DNA from: Lunularia cruciata
Taxonomy: Eukaryota; Streptophyta; Marchantiopsida; Lunulariales; Lunulariaceae
Length of the DNA stretch: 64,000 bases
Direction: 5' to 3'
Assembly (NCBI GenBank): GCA_948567375.1
Contig: OX419756.1
Coordinates: 42,794,333-42,858,332 of the forward strand
The notes under the pieces were generated by a model, which was given only the letters and a program-made list of their open reading frames with translations, ran no database searches and had not been told where the DNA came from. Positions 1 to 9,198 of this stretch are shown here, in pieces (position 1 is the first letter of the stretch; each line of letters begins with the position of its first letter). A program made the position numbers and the translations under genes.

Positions 1-1113
1 GACAAGGCAAGGCAAGACGATAAGCAACAGGAGAGACAATTTGGGTGATATCAAAGGGTCCTATCCAATTAGGAGCAAGTTTACGAACTTGGGTATCAAG
101 TGGGAGAGAGAGAGGTTACTAGAGGATAGCATGACTTTATCACCGACTTCAAAGGTGAGATCGTGACGATGGTGGTCTGCATATTGTTTTTGGTGATTTT
201 TAGCAACAAGGAGGTGAGACTTGGCTTGTTGGAGAGATTGGGATATAGTGGTCAAGAATGTAGAAGTATGAGGAACATGAGATGGAGGGGGAGCAAGAAG
301 AGAATCTGGAGCAAACGGATCTTGGCCAAAATTGAGAAAGAAAGGAGAGAATCCGGTGCTTGCCTGTTTGGAATTGTTGTAGGCAAATTCGGCAGCGGCA
401 AGACATTCATCCCAATTGGTATGGTGGACATTGACAAAGGCACACAACATATCCTCCAATGTGCGATTTGCACGTTCGGTTTGTCCATCAGTTTGAGGAT
501 GATAGGCCATGGACAAAGCAAGCTTGGTGCTGAGTATCTGAAAGAGTGCTTGCCAAAACTTCCCGATAAAGCAAGGATCATGGTCGGAGATGAGTACGCG
601 TAGCATTCCATGATGCTTGAAGACATTGTCAAAGTAGATTTGTGCTAAGATTGGAGCATCCACGGTATCACAGGTTGGTGCCAAGTGGATTTGCTTACTA
701 AGCTTATCCACAAACACCATGATGGCGGTGTGTCATTGTTTTGTCTTTGGCAAGGATGTGATGAGATCCAAGCTCATATGCTCCCAACGAGCTGATGGAA
801 CGGCAAGCGGTTGAAGGAGTCCACCCGGCTTCTGGTTGTTGGCCTTGTTACGTTGGCAGCTCTTACACGATTGAACAAATTCTCAAACATCCCTTGTCAT
901 GTTGGGCCACCACTATTGACGTTGGAGGGTACCCAAGGTCTTGTCCACACCCATGTGACCTGCGATGGGTAAATCATGTGGTTCTTGAAGGCGCACAAGT
1001 CGAAGATCACCTTTGGTTGGAACATAGATCCGGTCCGCATGGAATAGAAGGCCTTCCTTGAAGGAGAAGGTGTTGTACTCCTTGTCACCTGTTGTTAGCC
1101 GACCATGTACCAT
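1..1113 (-). pseudogene. Integrase of element A, broken
   Basis: The enzyme would insert the retrotransposon cDNA into host DNA. The zinc-binding part (GHMGVDKTLGTLQRQ) lies near 1110-900 and the catalytic core lies at 720-200. Core motifs include ISDHDPCF with the second Asp, and HPQTDGQTERANRTLED, which keeps the catalytic Glu. The GPF motif at the extreme left belongs to the GPY/F module typical of chromoviruses. Several frames are needed to read it (61-720 is the longest open piece), so the gene is a pseudogene. A chromodomain, if present, would lie outside the window. Copy B has lost the catalytic Glu that A keeps. Confidence 0.88.
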
Positions 1114-1299
1114 TTGGAAGAAGGGATCTTGCTACAGAGCTAACCGAAACTCATTATGAATCTTGGGATCAATTGACACCATTGTAATTGCTGTTGCGAT
1201 GAGAGGAAGAGACTTCAAATCAGGTCATCGTGATAGAGCATCAAGGATGACATGGAACCGACCTGGTTTGTACTCAAGTTTGATGTCAAACAATTGGAG

Positions 1300-1660
1300 T
1301 TGCTCTTCCCATCGATGATATCAACTCTTCATGTGCTCTAGGTGTAAGGTCTGCAACAATGGCTTGTGATCAGTTCACATGATCACTTGTTTCCCCAAGA
1401 GATAATGCCTCCATACCTTGGTGGCATATACCATTGCAAGTTGTTCCCGATCTTGAGCAGAGTAATTTCTTTCAGCTGTATTTAGTCGGCGAGACACAAA
1501 GGCAATAGGATGTAGTCCATCTGGAAATTCTTGTTGCAACATAGCTCCAATTACAAAGTTAGAAGCATCAAAATCAACCACACAAGGTAGTTGAGGATCA
1601 TATGGTTGAAGAATGGGTCTTGAAGACACCATATGCTTTAACTTCTGGAATGCTTCTTCA
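1300..1660 (-). pseudogene. RNase H domain of element A
   Basis: This would degrade the RNA strand of the RNA:DNA hybrid during reverse transcription. The open piece 1375-1632 contains VVDFDAS (first catalytic Asp), FVSRRLNTAERNY and DREQLAMVYA (catalytic Glu region), followed by WRHYLLGK, the usual Ty3 RNase H signature. The closing TDHKPLL motif follows in the same strand below 1375 after a stop. It sits directly between RT and integrase as expected. The domain is nearly intact at protein level but not joined to a continuous pol frame. Confidence 0.85.
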
Positions 1661-1671
1661 TGCTTGGTGGT

Positions 1672-2640
1672 CTATTGGAAGCTTGAGTTCTTTCCCAAGA
1701 GGTCAGTCAATGGTGCAGCCACGTGAGCATAATAGTGGATGAATCGTCGGTAAAAATTGGCCAATCCATTAAATGCTTGTACCTCGGTAGCATCCTTCGG
1801 GGTAGGCCAATCAGTAATGGCCTTGATCTTCTCTTCTTCCATCTTGATCCCCTTTGATGAGATCTTATGACCCAAGAAGGTAACCTCCTTCTGCCAAAAA
1901 GCACACTTTGACTTCTTGTAGTAACATTTCCACTATCGTAGTCGTCTTAGGACTTCTTGCACATGATTCTTGTGTTTTGCCTCTATCCTACTATAGATTA
2001 AGATATCATCTAAGAACACTACCACGGACTGATCCAATAGTCCCTCCAACACCCAATGCATCTGATCCATGAAGACCGTTGGAGCATTAGTGAGTCCAAA
2101 AGGTAGAACTCTCCACTCAAAATGTCCATACCTTGTGCGAAAGGTAGTCTTTTGCACGTCCTCTCCTTCAATAGGAATTTTCCAATAGCCACTTCAAAGA
2201 TCTAGCTTGGAAAAGTAGCATGCTCTACTTAATTGATCAAGCAGGTCATCGATCCGAGGCAAGGGATATGCGTTCTTCACGGTTTGCTTATTGAGCCCAC
2301 GGTAATCAATACAGAAACAAAGTCCTCCATCCTTCTATGGAACAAATAGTACCGGTGCTACCCACGTAGAGGTACTATGTCGTATGAAATCCTTCTCCAA
2401 CAACTCTGTAAGTGTTGTTTGCAACTCCTCCAACTCGTTTGGTGAGAGCCGATAGATTAGTCTACTCATTGGAGTACTCCCTGACAATAACTCAATCTTG
2501 AAGTGCATACCTTGATCAGAGGGTAATCCCTTTGGCAGATCATCCGAAAACACATCTGCAAACGCTTGAACTATCTGATCAACCGTTGCTTGATGCGACA
2601 CTTGGCCCTCCTCAGATTGTTCTTGTGCAATCGGCTTGAT
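1672..2640 (-). pseudogene. Reverse transcriptase of element A, broken
   Basis: Copies element RNA to DNA. Reading downward from about 2600: FADVFSDDLPKGLPSDQG (the linker typical of Ty3 pol before RT), KDFIRHSTSTWVAPVLFVP, then [16 protein letters not shown], then TRYGHFEWRVLPFGLTNAP and VVVFLDDILIYSR with the catalytic DD near 2020. The RT connection domain follows at 1875-1672 (GHKISSKGIKMEEEKIKAI, FNGLANFYRRFIHYY). At least three frames are used, so no full protein can be made. The motif order and spacing match the Ty3 family closely. Confidence 0.9.
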
Positions 2641-3264
2641 CTACACTACAAATACAAACTTATCTTCCTCCAAAGCTTGCTCTATGGCTACTTCATTAAC
2701 AAACTTCCCTTCTAGGGACTCATCTCTCTTCCAAGCTTGCTCCATGGTTGCCTTCCTAGCAAACTTCCCATCTTGGGACTCATCTCCCTTCCAGATTTGC
2801 TCTATGGCTATCTTCTCAACAAACTTCCCATCTTGGGACTGACTATTCTTAGGTGTCTTACTTAGAGGTGCCAGACAACCTAATCGGAAATTCCTATGAA
2901 TCTGGGTCCAATCGAATCCCTTGGCTTGAACCTTATGACGTTCAAGCCAAGGTAGACCCATAATGATATCATAGTGTAGAGGTGCCACTACAAACCTCAT
3001 ACACTCCAAATACTCCTTCCCAATCTTGAAAGTAACAGGATGCAAGGTGCAGAATGCATGACCTTTTCTACCATCCGCCATCATCAAACTACTTCCAATC
3101 ATTGGCTTGATAGGAATACCCAATTCCTTTGCTACTTGCATAAACATGCAATTCTCTGAACTTCCAGAATCAACCAAAATCCTACAACCCCGATTAGATA
3201 TTGTACCTTGCAAGTGAAGCAAACTTGCATAGGTCGAGCCTTCAATCCCATTGGAACTAATCAA
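2641..3264 (-). CDS. Aspartic protease region of element A with three 20-residue repeats
   Basis: An open stretch of 207 residues from MISSNGIEG. The retroviral-type active site is RILVDSGSSENC (Asp near residue 32); the flap-like part and IIMGLPWLERHKV follow, as in Ty3 proteases. Residues 143-202 are three tandem 20-residue units, starting SQDGKFVEK, SQDGKFARK and SLEGKFVNE (2659-2838). Copy B has the same three units and E only one. The frame stops at the RT side (VFVV stop), so protease and RT are no longer joined. The domain itself looks intact; whether it is expressed is unknown. Confidence 0.82.
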   Translation of the reverse strand: MISSNGIEGSTYASLLHLQGTISNRGCRILVDSGSSENCMFMQVAKELGIPIKPMIGSSLMMADGRKGHAFCTLHPVTFKIGKEYLECMRFVVAPLHYDIIMGLPWLERHKVQAKGFDWTQIHRNFRLGCLAPLSKTPKNSQSQDGKFVEKIAIEQIWKGDESQDGKFARKATMEQAWKRDESLEGKFVNEVAIEQALEEDKFVFVV

Positions 3265-3289
3265 GCTCCCAGTAGGCGGCTCGAAATCT

Positions 3290-4196
3290 CCTACTGGGAT
3301 TCTTTGTTTCCTTGATCATTCTTTTCCACAAACTCCATTTGGCCAACTTGTCGAGATCGCCCATTCCTAAGTGGACATTTAGCAATGCGATATCCAACTT
3401 GGCAACAATAAAAGCAACCTCCATTTTGTCATAATCTTTCTCTATCTGCTATGCCAAGTGGTCTTTGTTGGATAGCATCAATCTCCATTGGTACCGGTTC
3501 TTCCACTCGTGCGTAGTGTACTAGTAGGCTTTGTGCAGGTCGAAGTTGAGACCAATTTGTTGCAACCAAGGAATCGAAACGCTCAGACAATTGCATAGCT
3601 TCTTCTACATTTTATGGCTCCCGCATGGTCACCTCCAATTTGGTTCATGACATCAATCCTCGCACAAATCGACCCAGAACTTCACCTTCTTGGATATCTA
3701 GAATTTGCATGATGATGTTCTCAAATTGTGTGATATAGCTTCTCACTGAGCCAATCTGCCTCAACTCCGCCAATTTATCTCATGTGGCTCGGGTGGCATT
3801 TATCATTTGAAATCGACCAAGTATTGCATCTTTGAATTCTTCCCATGTCAAAATCAGTGTAACAATTTGTCGTTCAGCTCTTTCTACTCGTAATCGCCAC
3901 CAAAGTTTTGCCACGCCATCCAAGTGGCTAGAAGCCAAGAGAATTTGTTTCCGCTCGTCTTGAAGATTGGTGGCTTCAAAGTAACGTTTGCAATCAAACA
4001 CAAAATTCTCCACTGTGCCTGGAAGATTCTTGCCTTCAAACACCTTGGGTTTCAAAAATCAAATGCAATCTTCTCCATCTTGAACTGGCGCTCTGTCTAT
4101 TTGTTCTTGTCGTTGTTGGTTTCGTTCATCCAACAATCTAGTAAGATGCTCGATTTGTTGTTGCATTGCAAGGATAACATCCGGTATTGCCGCCAT
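3290..4196 (-). pseudogene. Gag of element A, broken
   Basis: Structural protein that packages element RNA. It starts at MAAIPDVILAMQQQIEHL near 4194, with a predicted helical N-terminus (Gln-rich). The capsid part, PKVFEGKNLPGTVENFVFDC and LDGVAKLWWRLRVERAE, is open in 3780-4055. A zinc knuckle near 3380-3440 reads CFYCCQVGYRIAKC: the spacing fits CX2CX4HX4C but the His is a Tyr, so metal binding is probably lost. Stops and frame changes lie between the parts. The ATG lies 36 bp downstream of the leader ORF stop. Confidence 0.8.
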
Positions 4197-4229
4197 TGCT
4201 ACTACTCTATTCCACTACACTCAATTTAT

Positions 4230-4445
4230 CTAGTTGATTAACACATAGATACAACACGTCCACCGTTCTCCATAAGTTACAACTGGAAGTATCAAGGGTT
4301 CCTCTAACATGGTGATCATATGTAGAAAATCCTGCCCAAAGCGCAAGGTGATGAATTGTGTGAAACGATGCTTTGGTAATATCTGGACATGAAAGTCCCA
4401 ATGGTTTGGTGGAAGTGGATTTGGTGGTCCATAAATTCCATCCAT
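4230..4445 (-). CDS. 71-residue leader ORF between primer site and gag (element A)
   Basis: An open frame of 71 codons starting MDGIYGPPNPLPPNHWDF and ending CIYVLIN. It begins just after the primer binding site and stops 33-36 bp before the gag ATG. The same ORF, equal in length and with the same ends, is open in copy B (59558-59773), with about a dozen substitutions and no indel. In E the same stretch is full of stops. I do not recognise the product. It has no zinc knuckle, no clear signal peptide and one hydrophobic patch. It may be a real small protein, a translational regulator upstream of gag, or a chance survivor. Confidence 0.5.
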   Translation of the reverse strand: MDGIYGPPNPLPPNHWDFHVQILPKHRFTQFITLRFGQDFLHMITMLEEPLILPVVTYGERWTCCIYVLIN

Positions 4446-4453
4446 CCCATTCC

Positions 4454-4466
4454 TGCTCTAATATCA
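4454..4466 (-). promoter_or_regulatory. Primer binding site of element A
   Basis: On the minus strand, right after the LTR end, the sequence reads TGATATTAGAGCA. This is close to the complement of the 3' end of plant initiator-Met tRNA (TGGTATCAGAGC). Its position fixes the LTR boundary at 4468. Confidence 0.8.
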
Positions 4467-4772
4467 ATGTAAAAGACCAAATCCGAGGGAAGAAATAGGA
4501 GAATGGAAACTCACATTGGGACACTTGAATGAGGGAAAACTCCGAATGCCTAGCATGAGCTTTGGCTTTGGTATTTATAGGTAGCATACAAGGCCCTTGA
4601 GAAGCTTCTCAAGAAGCTTCCTCAAGCCGCTTTCTTAGAGTGCAAGCCAAGTTAACTAAGAAGCTTCTCAAGAAGCTTCCTTCTAGAAGCCGCCTACTTT
4701 TATCCATCTTTTGGTGATACTTTTATCTTATCTATTTTGACCATCATGTATAACATCCTTCTAGATGTTACC

Positions 4773-5198
4773 TGTAAAAGACCAAATCCGAGGAGAGAAA
4801 TAGGAGAATGGAAACTCATATTGGGACACTTGAATGAGGGAAAACTCCAAATGCCTAGCATGAGCTTTGGCTTTGGTATTTATAGGTAGCATACAAGGCC
4901 CTTGAGAAGCTTCTCAAGAAGCTTCCTCAAGCCGCTTTCTTAGAGTGCAAGCCAAGTTAACTAAGAAGCTTCTCAAGAAGCTTCCTTCTAGAAGCCGCCT
5001 ACTTGGCGTGCAAGCTAAGCTAGTTAGAAGCTTCTAGAAGCTTCCTTCTAGAAGCTACTTACTTAAGATGCAAGCTAAGCTAATCGGAAAGCTTCCCAAG
5101 AAGCTTCCTAGATACTTCTTGAATATTCTAGGCTAATTTGTCTTATGTGTTACTTCGTGAGCCCAACTGACTTCGTCGCTAAACTCCATATTGTTACA
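4773..5198 (-). repeat. Solo family-1 LTR with perfect 5-bp target duplication TTACC
   Basis: A 426-bp LTR, read on the minus strand from TGTAACAATATGGAG to TCTTTTACA, is flanked by TTACC at 4768-4772 and 5199-5203. It has no internal region on either side, so it is a solo LTR left by recombination between the two LTRs of one insertion. It is longer than the LTR at 59186-59535 because it has an extra block of GAAGCTTC-type repeats. Its promoter-like layout (repeat array upstream of TATAAATACC) is complete. Confidence 0.9.
5026..5054. promoter_or_regulatory. Heat-shock-element-like array in the solo LTR
   Basis: Four contiguous 5-bp units (aGAAg, cTTCt, aGAAg, cTTCc) fill 5026-5045. Two more units (cTTCt, aGAAg) follow with a 1-bp overlap. 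Alternating nGAAn units is the known binding site of heat shock factors, which need three. The array lies upstream of the LTR TATA box. Weaker two-unit blocks lie at 4600-4620, 4659-4689 and 4905-4995. Binding is inference from the motif only. Confidence 0.55.
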
Positions 5199-5255
5199 TT
5201 ACCAAACCAAATTTCACATCTAGATCATATGGCTAGCTCTTGGTATTACACAAGG

Positions 5256-6000
5256 TAATCAACTCTAGAGGCTCATCCTCACACTAATTGCCTAGTGATA
5301 CAAAGGCTCCATGCCAAGCATGTTGCACCAATTGATCTACATGTTGCTGCAATGCCTCCTTTGAATTCCATAATGGAACATCCAAGGTGGATGGAACAAT
5401 CTCACTTGTACCCTAAATCCAAATGATCTCTTTTGGTAATGGAGTATCCTCTGCATGGGCATTCCTTTCCAATAAGTCATTAGGCCAAGTAACAAAACCA
5501 TTGAAAGCTAAAATTGATGTTGCCATGGTCCCAAATTGTAATGAGCCAAGACTACCACTAATAAAGCATATAGGTAGGCGACATACCCATCCCTCACAAG
5601 ACTACCAACCTGGTCTATAAGAGGTTGTCTCCTCCCAATAGTCAATATTGAAAATCATGGGGTATAACACTACTCCCTCAACTAACACATCATATGACTC
5701 AACCATTGTCACAATGGCTTGAGCTCTCACCACAGAGCTATTAGTTAGATGATTGGGCTGAATCTGAACAACAAGCTCTCCACATGTGATTTACTATGTA
5801 GAATGACCACCTAGAGATGTTTAGATCTAAAATGGACACCTCTCAACATTGATCTTCCATAACTCTAGACCAACAATTGTAGCCTTTCCAACCATAAGGA
5901 GTTGTGCACAAGAATCTAATTAAGACCCTCTATGGTGTATACACCTTCCTTGAAGGATTCCATGCTCCTCAACCAAGTCAACTCCACTATCAGCCACCTA
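5256..6000 (-). pseudogene. Protease region of LTR element F, truncated by element A
   Basis: The minus strand encodes LLDSCAQLLMVGKA near 5925-5870; this resembles an aspartic protease active site (DSG with Gly changed to Cys; Asp codon at 5914-5916). About 200 bp on come VESYDVLVEGVVLYPM and DYWEETTSYRPGW, then PLPKEIIWI and WNSKEALQQHVDQLVQHAW. From memory, similar blocks occur in large retroelement polyproteins of non-flowering plants and charophytes. Coding ends abruptly at the LTR of A at 5250. Several stops are present. What followed in the original element is not visible here. Confidence 0.55.
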
Positions 6001-6639
6001 TGATCTAGTAGTAGGGACTATATCATCCCTACTCTCACAAAGCTTGGTAGCCAATTGAAACACTAGGGTTGGGTCAGCTCACAATGCACTCATGTCATTG
6101 GCTGAGAATAATGGAAAACACATAATCAGCTGAGCCACCCCCAACATTGTGCTAGACTTAGTCTATGTAGAAGCAAGTGGCTGACTAGTAGGTAGTCCAT
6201 CATGCACCCCATCACCACCTACCACACTTGCATTAGGAAGTCTAGGAGCCATGGATGTTGTTTGTCATGCCTCAAAGAGTATAAAAGACTAGGGAAGTAT
6301 ATGACCTGTCTACCAGCCTCTCCTCTTTGTGGGTCCAATTGCATTGATGCTCCTCTAGGCTATAGAGCACGTATTGCACTCCTAGTCACTACAATAGATA
6401 TATCCACCTATGCTACTCTGCACATGAAATCCAAGACGTATCTATCACCATCATATGAGGTGGAAGCCTCAACACTTGAATCTGATTTTCTCTAAGTTAT
6501 GGCTATGCTAACCAATCTCTAACTGCCCAATCCAAGTAGCCATGGCTATATCAAAAGTAAGAGTAGGTACTGCACCCCTACTAGGTGTGGATCCTCTACC
6601 ACCACCTCTACCACCTCATCCTCCATGACCTAGAGCTCC

Positions 6640-7930
6640 TCTACCACCTACCATAATAGCTCTACCACTCCATAACTCCGGGTGTAGGTGAAAGCATTGG
6701 TCACTAGTGTGACCAAATCTATGACAATGCTCACACTATCTCTGTGCTGGATGTGATGCACCAGAGGTATCAAGTCCGCTGCCCTAAGTGCACTCTCTCC
6801 TATGATGAGGTCCACCACAAGTCCAACAAGCAACACCACCACTCACCGACTGTTGTGACCCAAAAATGAAGGTAAGGATCAAGCTACAATAGGCCCTCCA
6901 CTCGCTCCATAGGACCTAGGCTGCACATCTTGTCCTCAAAAGCCAACATGGCATGGTGTACTCTACTGCACTTTGGAAGAAATAGTTGTTGTGGATGAGG
7001 TCTCTCTACCAAATCTAGATGTCACCACTCTCTCCTCCACCATGTTGAGCTCAATACTCTCAACCAAACCAAAGACCATTACCAAAGTAGGTGAAGTAGC
7101 CTGTAACAACGTAATATCATGGATTGTATGTCGCAACTCCCTATCCAGTATCCCATACTAAGGCTTGGGCCTTAGTAATTCATTGAGTAAAATTGATCAG
7201 CCGTCTCATGCAAGTGTATGCCTCCTCAGCTTGTCAAGCATGCATTTTTTGCAAGCTCCTTGGCTTGTTAGTCTGCACTCCTTGATAATCCTACCTCAAA
7301 CATTAGAAGAACTCCACCATGGTTAAAATTGTGGTACTACACCACCTCATGTAGTTGTACCTCCACTTGTAGTAGCACCATCTCCAAGAGATGCACCAAT
7401 GCTACTAGAGCTAGAACTCATGGGTACAGCAGATCTACCCCTAGAAACTGAGCCTAAAGTGATAGAGACATAGTTTGAAGACCAATATTATCTCCATGGC
7501 TCAATCTCTTCCAAGTAAGCTCTCTTGAACTCATGGTAGTAGTCCATCGGTGGACCTTCCAAACATTGAAAAGACCCTTTCCATGCCATGAAGGGTGTGA
7601 ATAAAGTTGGATTCAACACCTATTGCAGATCACACCAACTATCAAACTCTTGGATGAAGTCATCCAACTCAATGGTACCCACTACACCAAAGTAACGCTT
7701 GGCATCTTTGGAGGCCCCATAATTCCTATCCATGTCCTATAACAATGGTGTAGACGCACCAAGTGTACTCTTAACTAAATTAGCTCTTGTGTCAAACTCT
7801 GACTTAGAGTCAATCTCTTCCCTCACTAGGACTTGAGATACAAGCTGATAATGAGCACCATTTTGAGTAAATCCACTATGTACTATAGCATTATGTCCTT
7901 TGACATCCCCAAAGAACTCCATCATGACAA
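6640..7930 (-). pseudogene. Gag of LTR element F, broken
   Basis: The best mark is a zinc knuckle at 6694-6735 reading CEHCHRFGHTSDQC, an exact CX2CX4HX4C. Upstream on the same strand, RYFGVVGTIELDDFIQEFD and FMAWKGSFQCLEGPP with DYYHEFKRAY look like capsid sequence (7500-7740). An open piece, 7737-7925, starting MMEFFGDVKGHN may be the N-terminus. Low-complexity Thr/Ser-coding DNA lies between capsid and knuckle. Stops interrupt all parts. It is followed by a protease remnant (5256-6000), so this is a gag-pro fragment. RT and integrase are absent from the window and the superfamily is not certain. Confidence 0.6.
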
Positions 7931-8498
7931 AGTAACCAAGAACTGCAACTCACAATCAAAACCTCTGCAAATACCCTACCAAGTGCCAACACCACCAACC
8001 ACTAACACCTCCAAGTGCCAACACCACCAACTGAACGTTACCAACTAATGTAGCTCTAACTATGACAACTACACTAGGTGAAAAGGCAACCTGTAACTTG
8101 CCATCACAACATGCACTCTCATGGTCTATAGGTCATCACTACTTGCTTCACTAAAGAGAAACATAGGTAGTCTAACTAATCATCACTCCAACCTCACTAT
8201 TGAGAGCACATCTGAACATCAATGTTGTAAAGGCAAGGCACCTCACACAAACATGGTGCACAAATAGGAAATAGAGAATGGAGGGGTCCAATTACAAGAA
8301 AGTTAAAAAAATACCCTCTATATCATAAATCAACACTAGATTGACTCTACCACCATTTGGCATTTGACATATTATAAGTTATCTACTTCCTAAGTTACCA
8401 AGATCACCAAGAATGGGATCAAACTGTCTCTCCTAGCCAAAGCTACAAGCGTATAGATAATAATGGAATAGTCACTAGAACAACAAGTGAGGGTGGAT
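7931..8498. other. No gene seen (5' flank of gag F)
   Basis: An AT-rich stretch between the gag remnant and the LTR-like block. It may be the leader of element F. I could not find its primer binding site or LTR boundary, and the only ORFs are short and unsupported. Confidence 0.5.
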
Positions 8499-9198
8499 TG
8501 TAACATCCATTTGTGCATGTATGTGCTATTGTGATATTTAGTTTGATATAATAAGTACTTGTGAGATATTATTATATGGAGATAAAAGATGGTTCTATAT
8601 TAGTCATGATTAACTAAAGTAAGTCATAGCTAAGATAGAGGAGAACTTACTTTAGAGGAAGTGGAAAAGATGAGCACCACTATTTTGGATTCTAGTGTGT
8701 TGACTTGGTATAATTCTTAAGTGTTTGGCTTTAGGTCCAAGAGTTGAGAACTCTTGGACTCACAAGCATTTTTGTTTTGGATTCTTCTATAGTCCAAAGA
8801 AAGTTGATGTGAAGGAATCCTTGACTCAGTGGTTGGGTCAAGATAACACCACATGCTTAGGAGAATATTCCCATGAGCATAGATATTGCTTTAGCTTTTT
8901 GACTTTATTTGACTTTTAGCCTAATAACTTGAGTTATTCCAATAATTAGTAACTTTGGTGCATAACTATTTCATAAGCATATAAACTAGGGGTAAGGAGG
9001 TACTCATCATCCTTTTCAATTACAACTATCTCTCTATCTATTGAGTTCTCTAGTAAGCAATGTCTTGAGTCTTGGAGTGTTCACCTGAGAGAAGTATGGT
9101 AGTGTTGGGGTTCCTTGTCTTCTTAGTTCATAGTGCACTACCATAATAGCCATCAGAGGTTTCATCCTATCTGAGAGGTAGGCTGACTCATAGGACCA
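8499..9198 (+). repeat. LTR-like block H
   Basis: It starts TGTAACATCCATTTG directly after a purine run (AGTGAGGGTGGAT), which looks like a polypurine tract. It contains a TATAAA at 8980-8985. It ends near ACTCATAGGACCA just before TTGGCTAGAGCATC, which resembles an initiator-Met primer site. The length is about 700 bp. No second copy is present here, and the flanking coding remnants (F) are on the other strand, so assignment to an element is open. Confidence 0.4.

Larger units (their letters stand above)
1..5250 (-). mobile_element. Ty3-type LTR retrotransposon A (family 1), 3' end outside the window
   Basis: Read on the minus strand from 5250 to 1, the order is LTR, primer binding site, leader ORF, gag with zinc knuckle, protease, RT, RNase H, integrase. 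This is the Ty3 order. The integrase tail reaches position 1 with the GPF motif of the GPY/F module, so the 3' LTR lies left of the window. The same family recurs as B (59186-64000, plus) and E (39384-52415, minus). Many stops and frame changes make it non-autonomous, although several catalytic motifs survive. The 5 bp after its LTR are CAAGG (5251-5255); the partner duplication is outside the window. Confidence 0.9.
4468..5250 (-). repeat. 5' LTR of element A, a family-1/family-2 mosaic interrupted by a solo LTR
   Basis: The part at 4468-4690 matches the family-1 LTR (R/U5, TATA box, GAAGCTTC arrays). The parts at 4691-4772 and 5199-5250 match the start of family-2 LTRs (compare 41872 onward, TGTAATACCAAGAGCTAGCC). 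The two family-2 pieces are separated by a solo family-1 LTR (4773-5198) flanked by perfect TTACC repeats. Without the insert the mosaic LTR is about 352 bp, with TG and CA ends. So the U3 start is family-2 type and the rest is family-1 type. A TATAAATA box lies at 4572-4579. Confidence 0.75.

Noticed and set aside
163..603. A 146-codon plus-strand ORF inside element A
   Set aside because: It is the antisense shadow of the integrase core, which is clearly coded on the minus strand and matches B.
5256..6000. A cytosine methyltransferase domain in element F
   Set aside because: No methyltransferase motif is present in the window. The idea rests only on remembered relatives, so it is given as a check, not as a feature.
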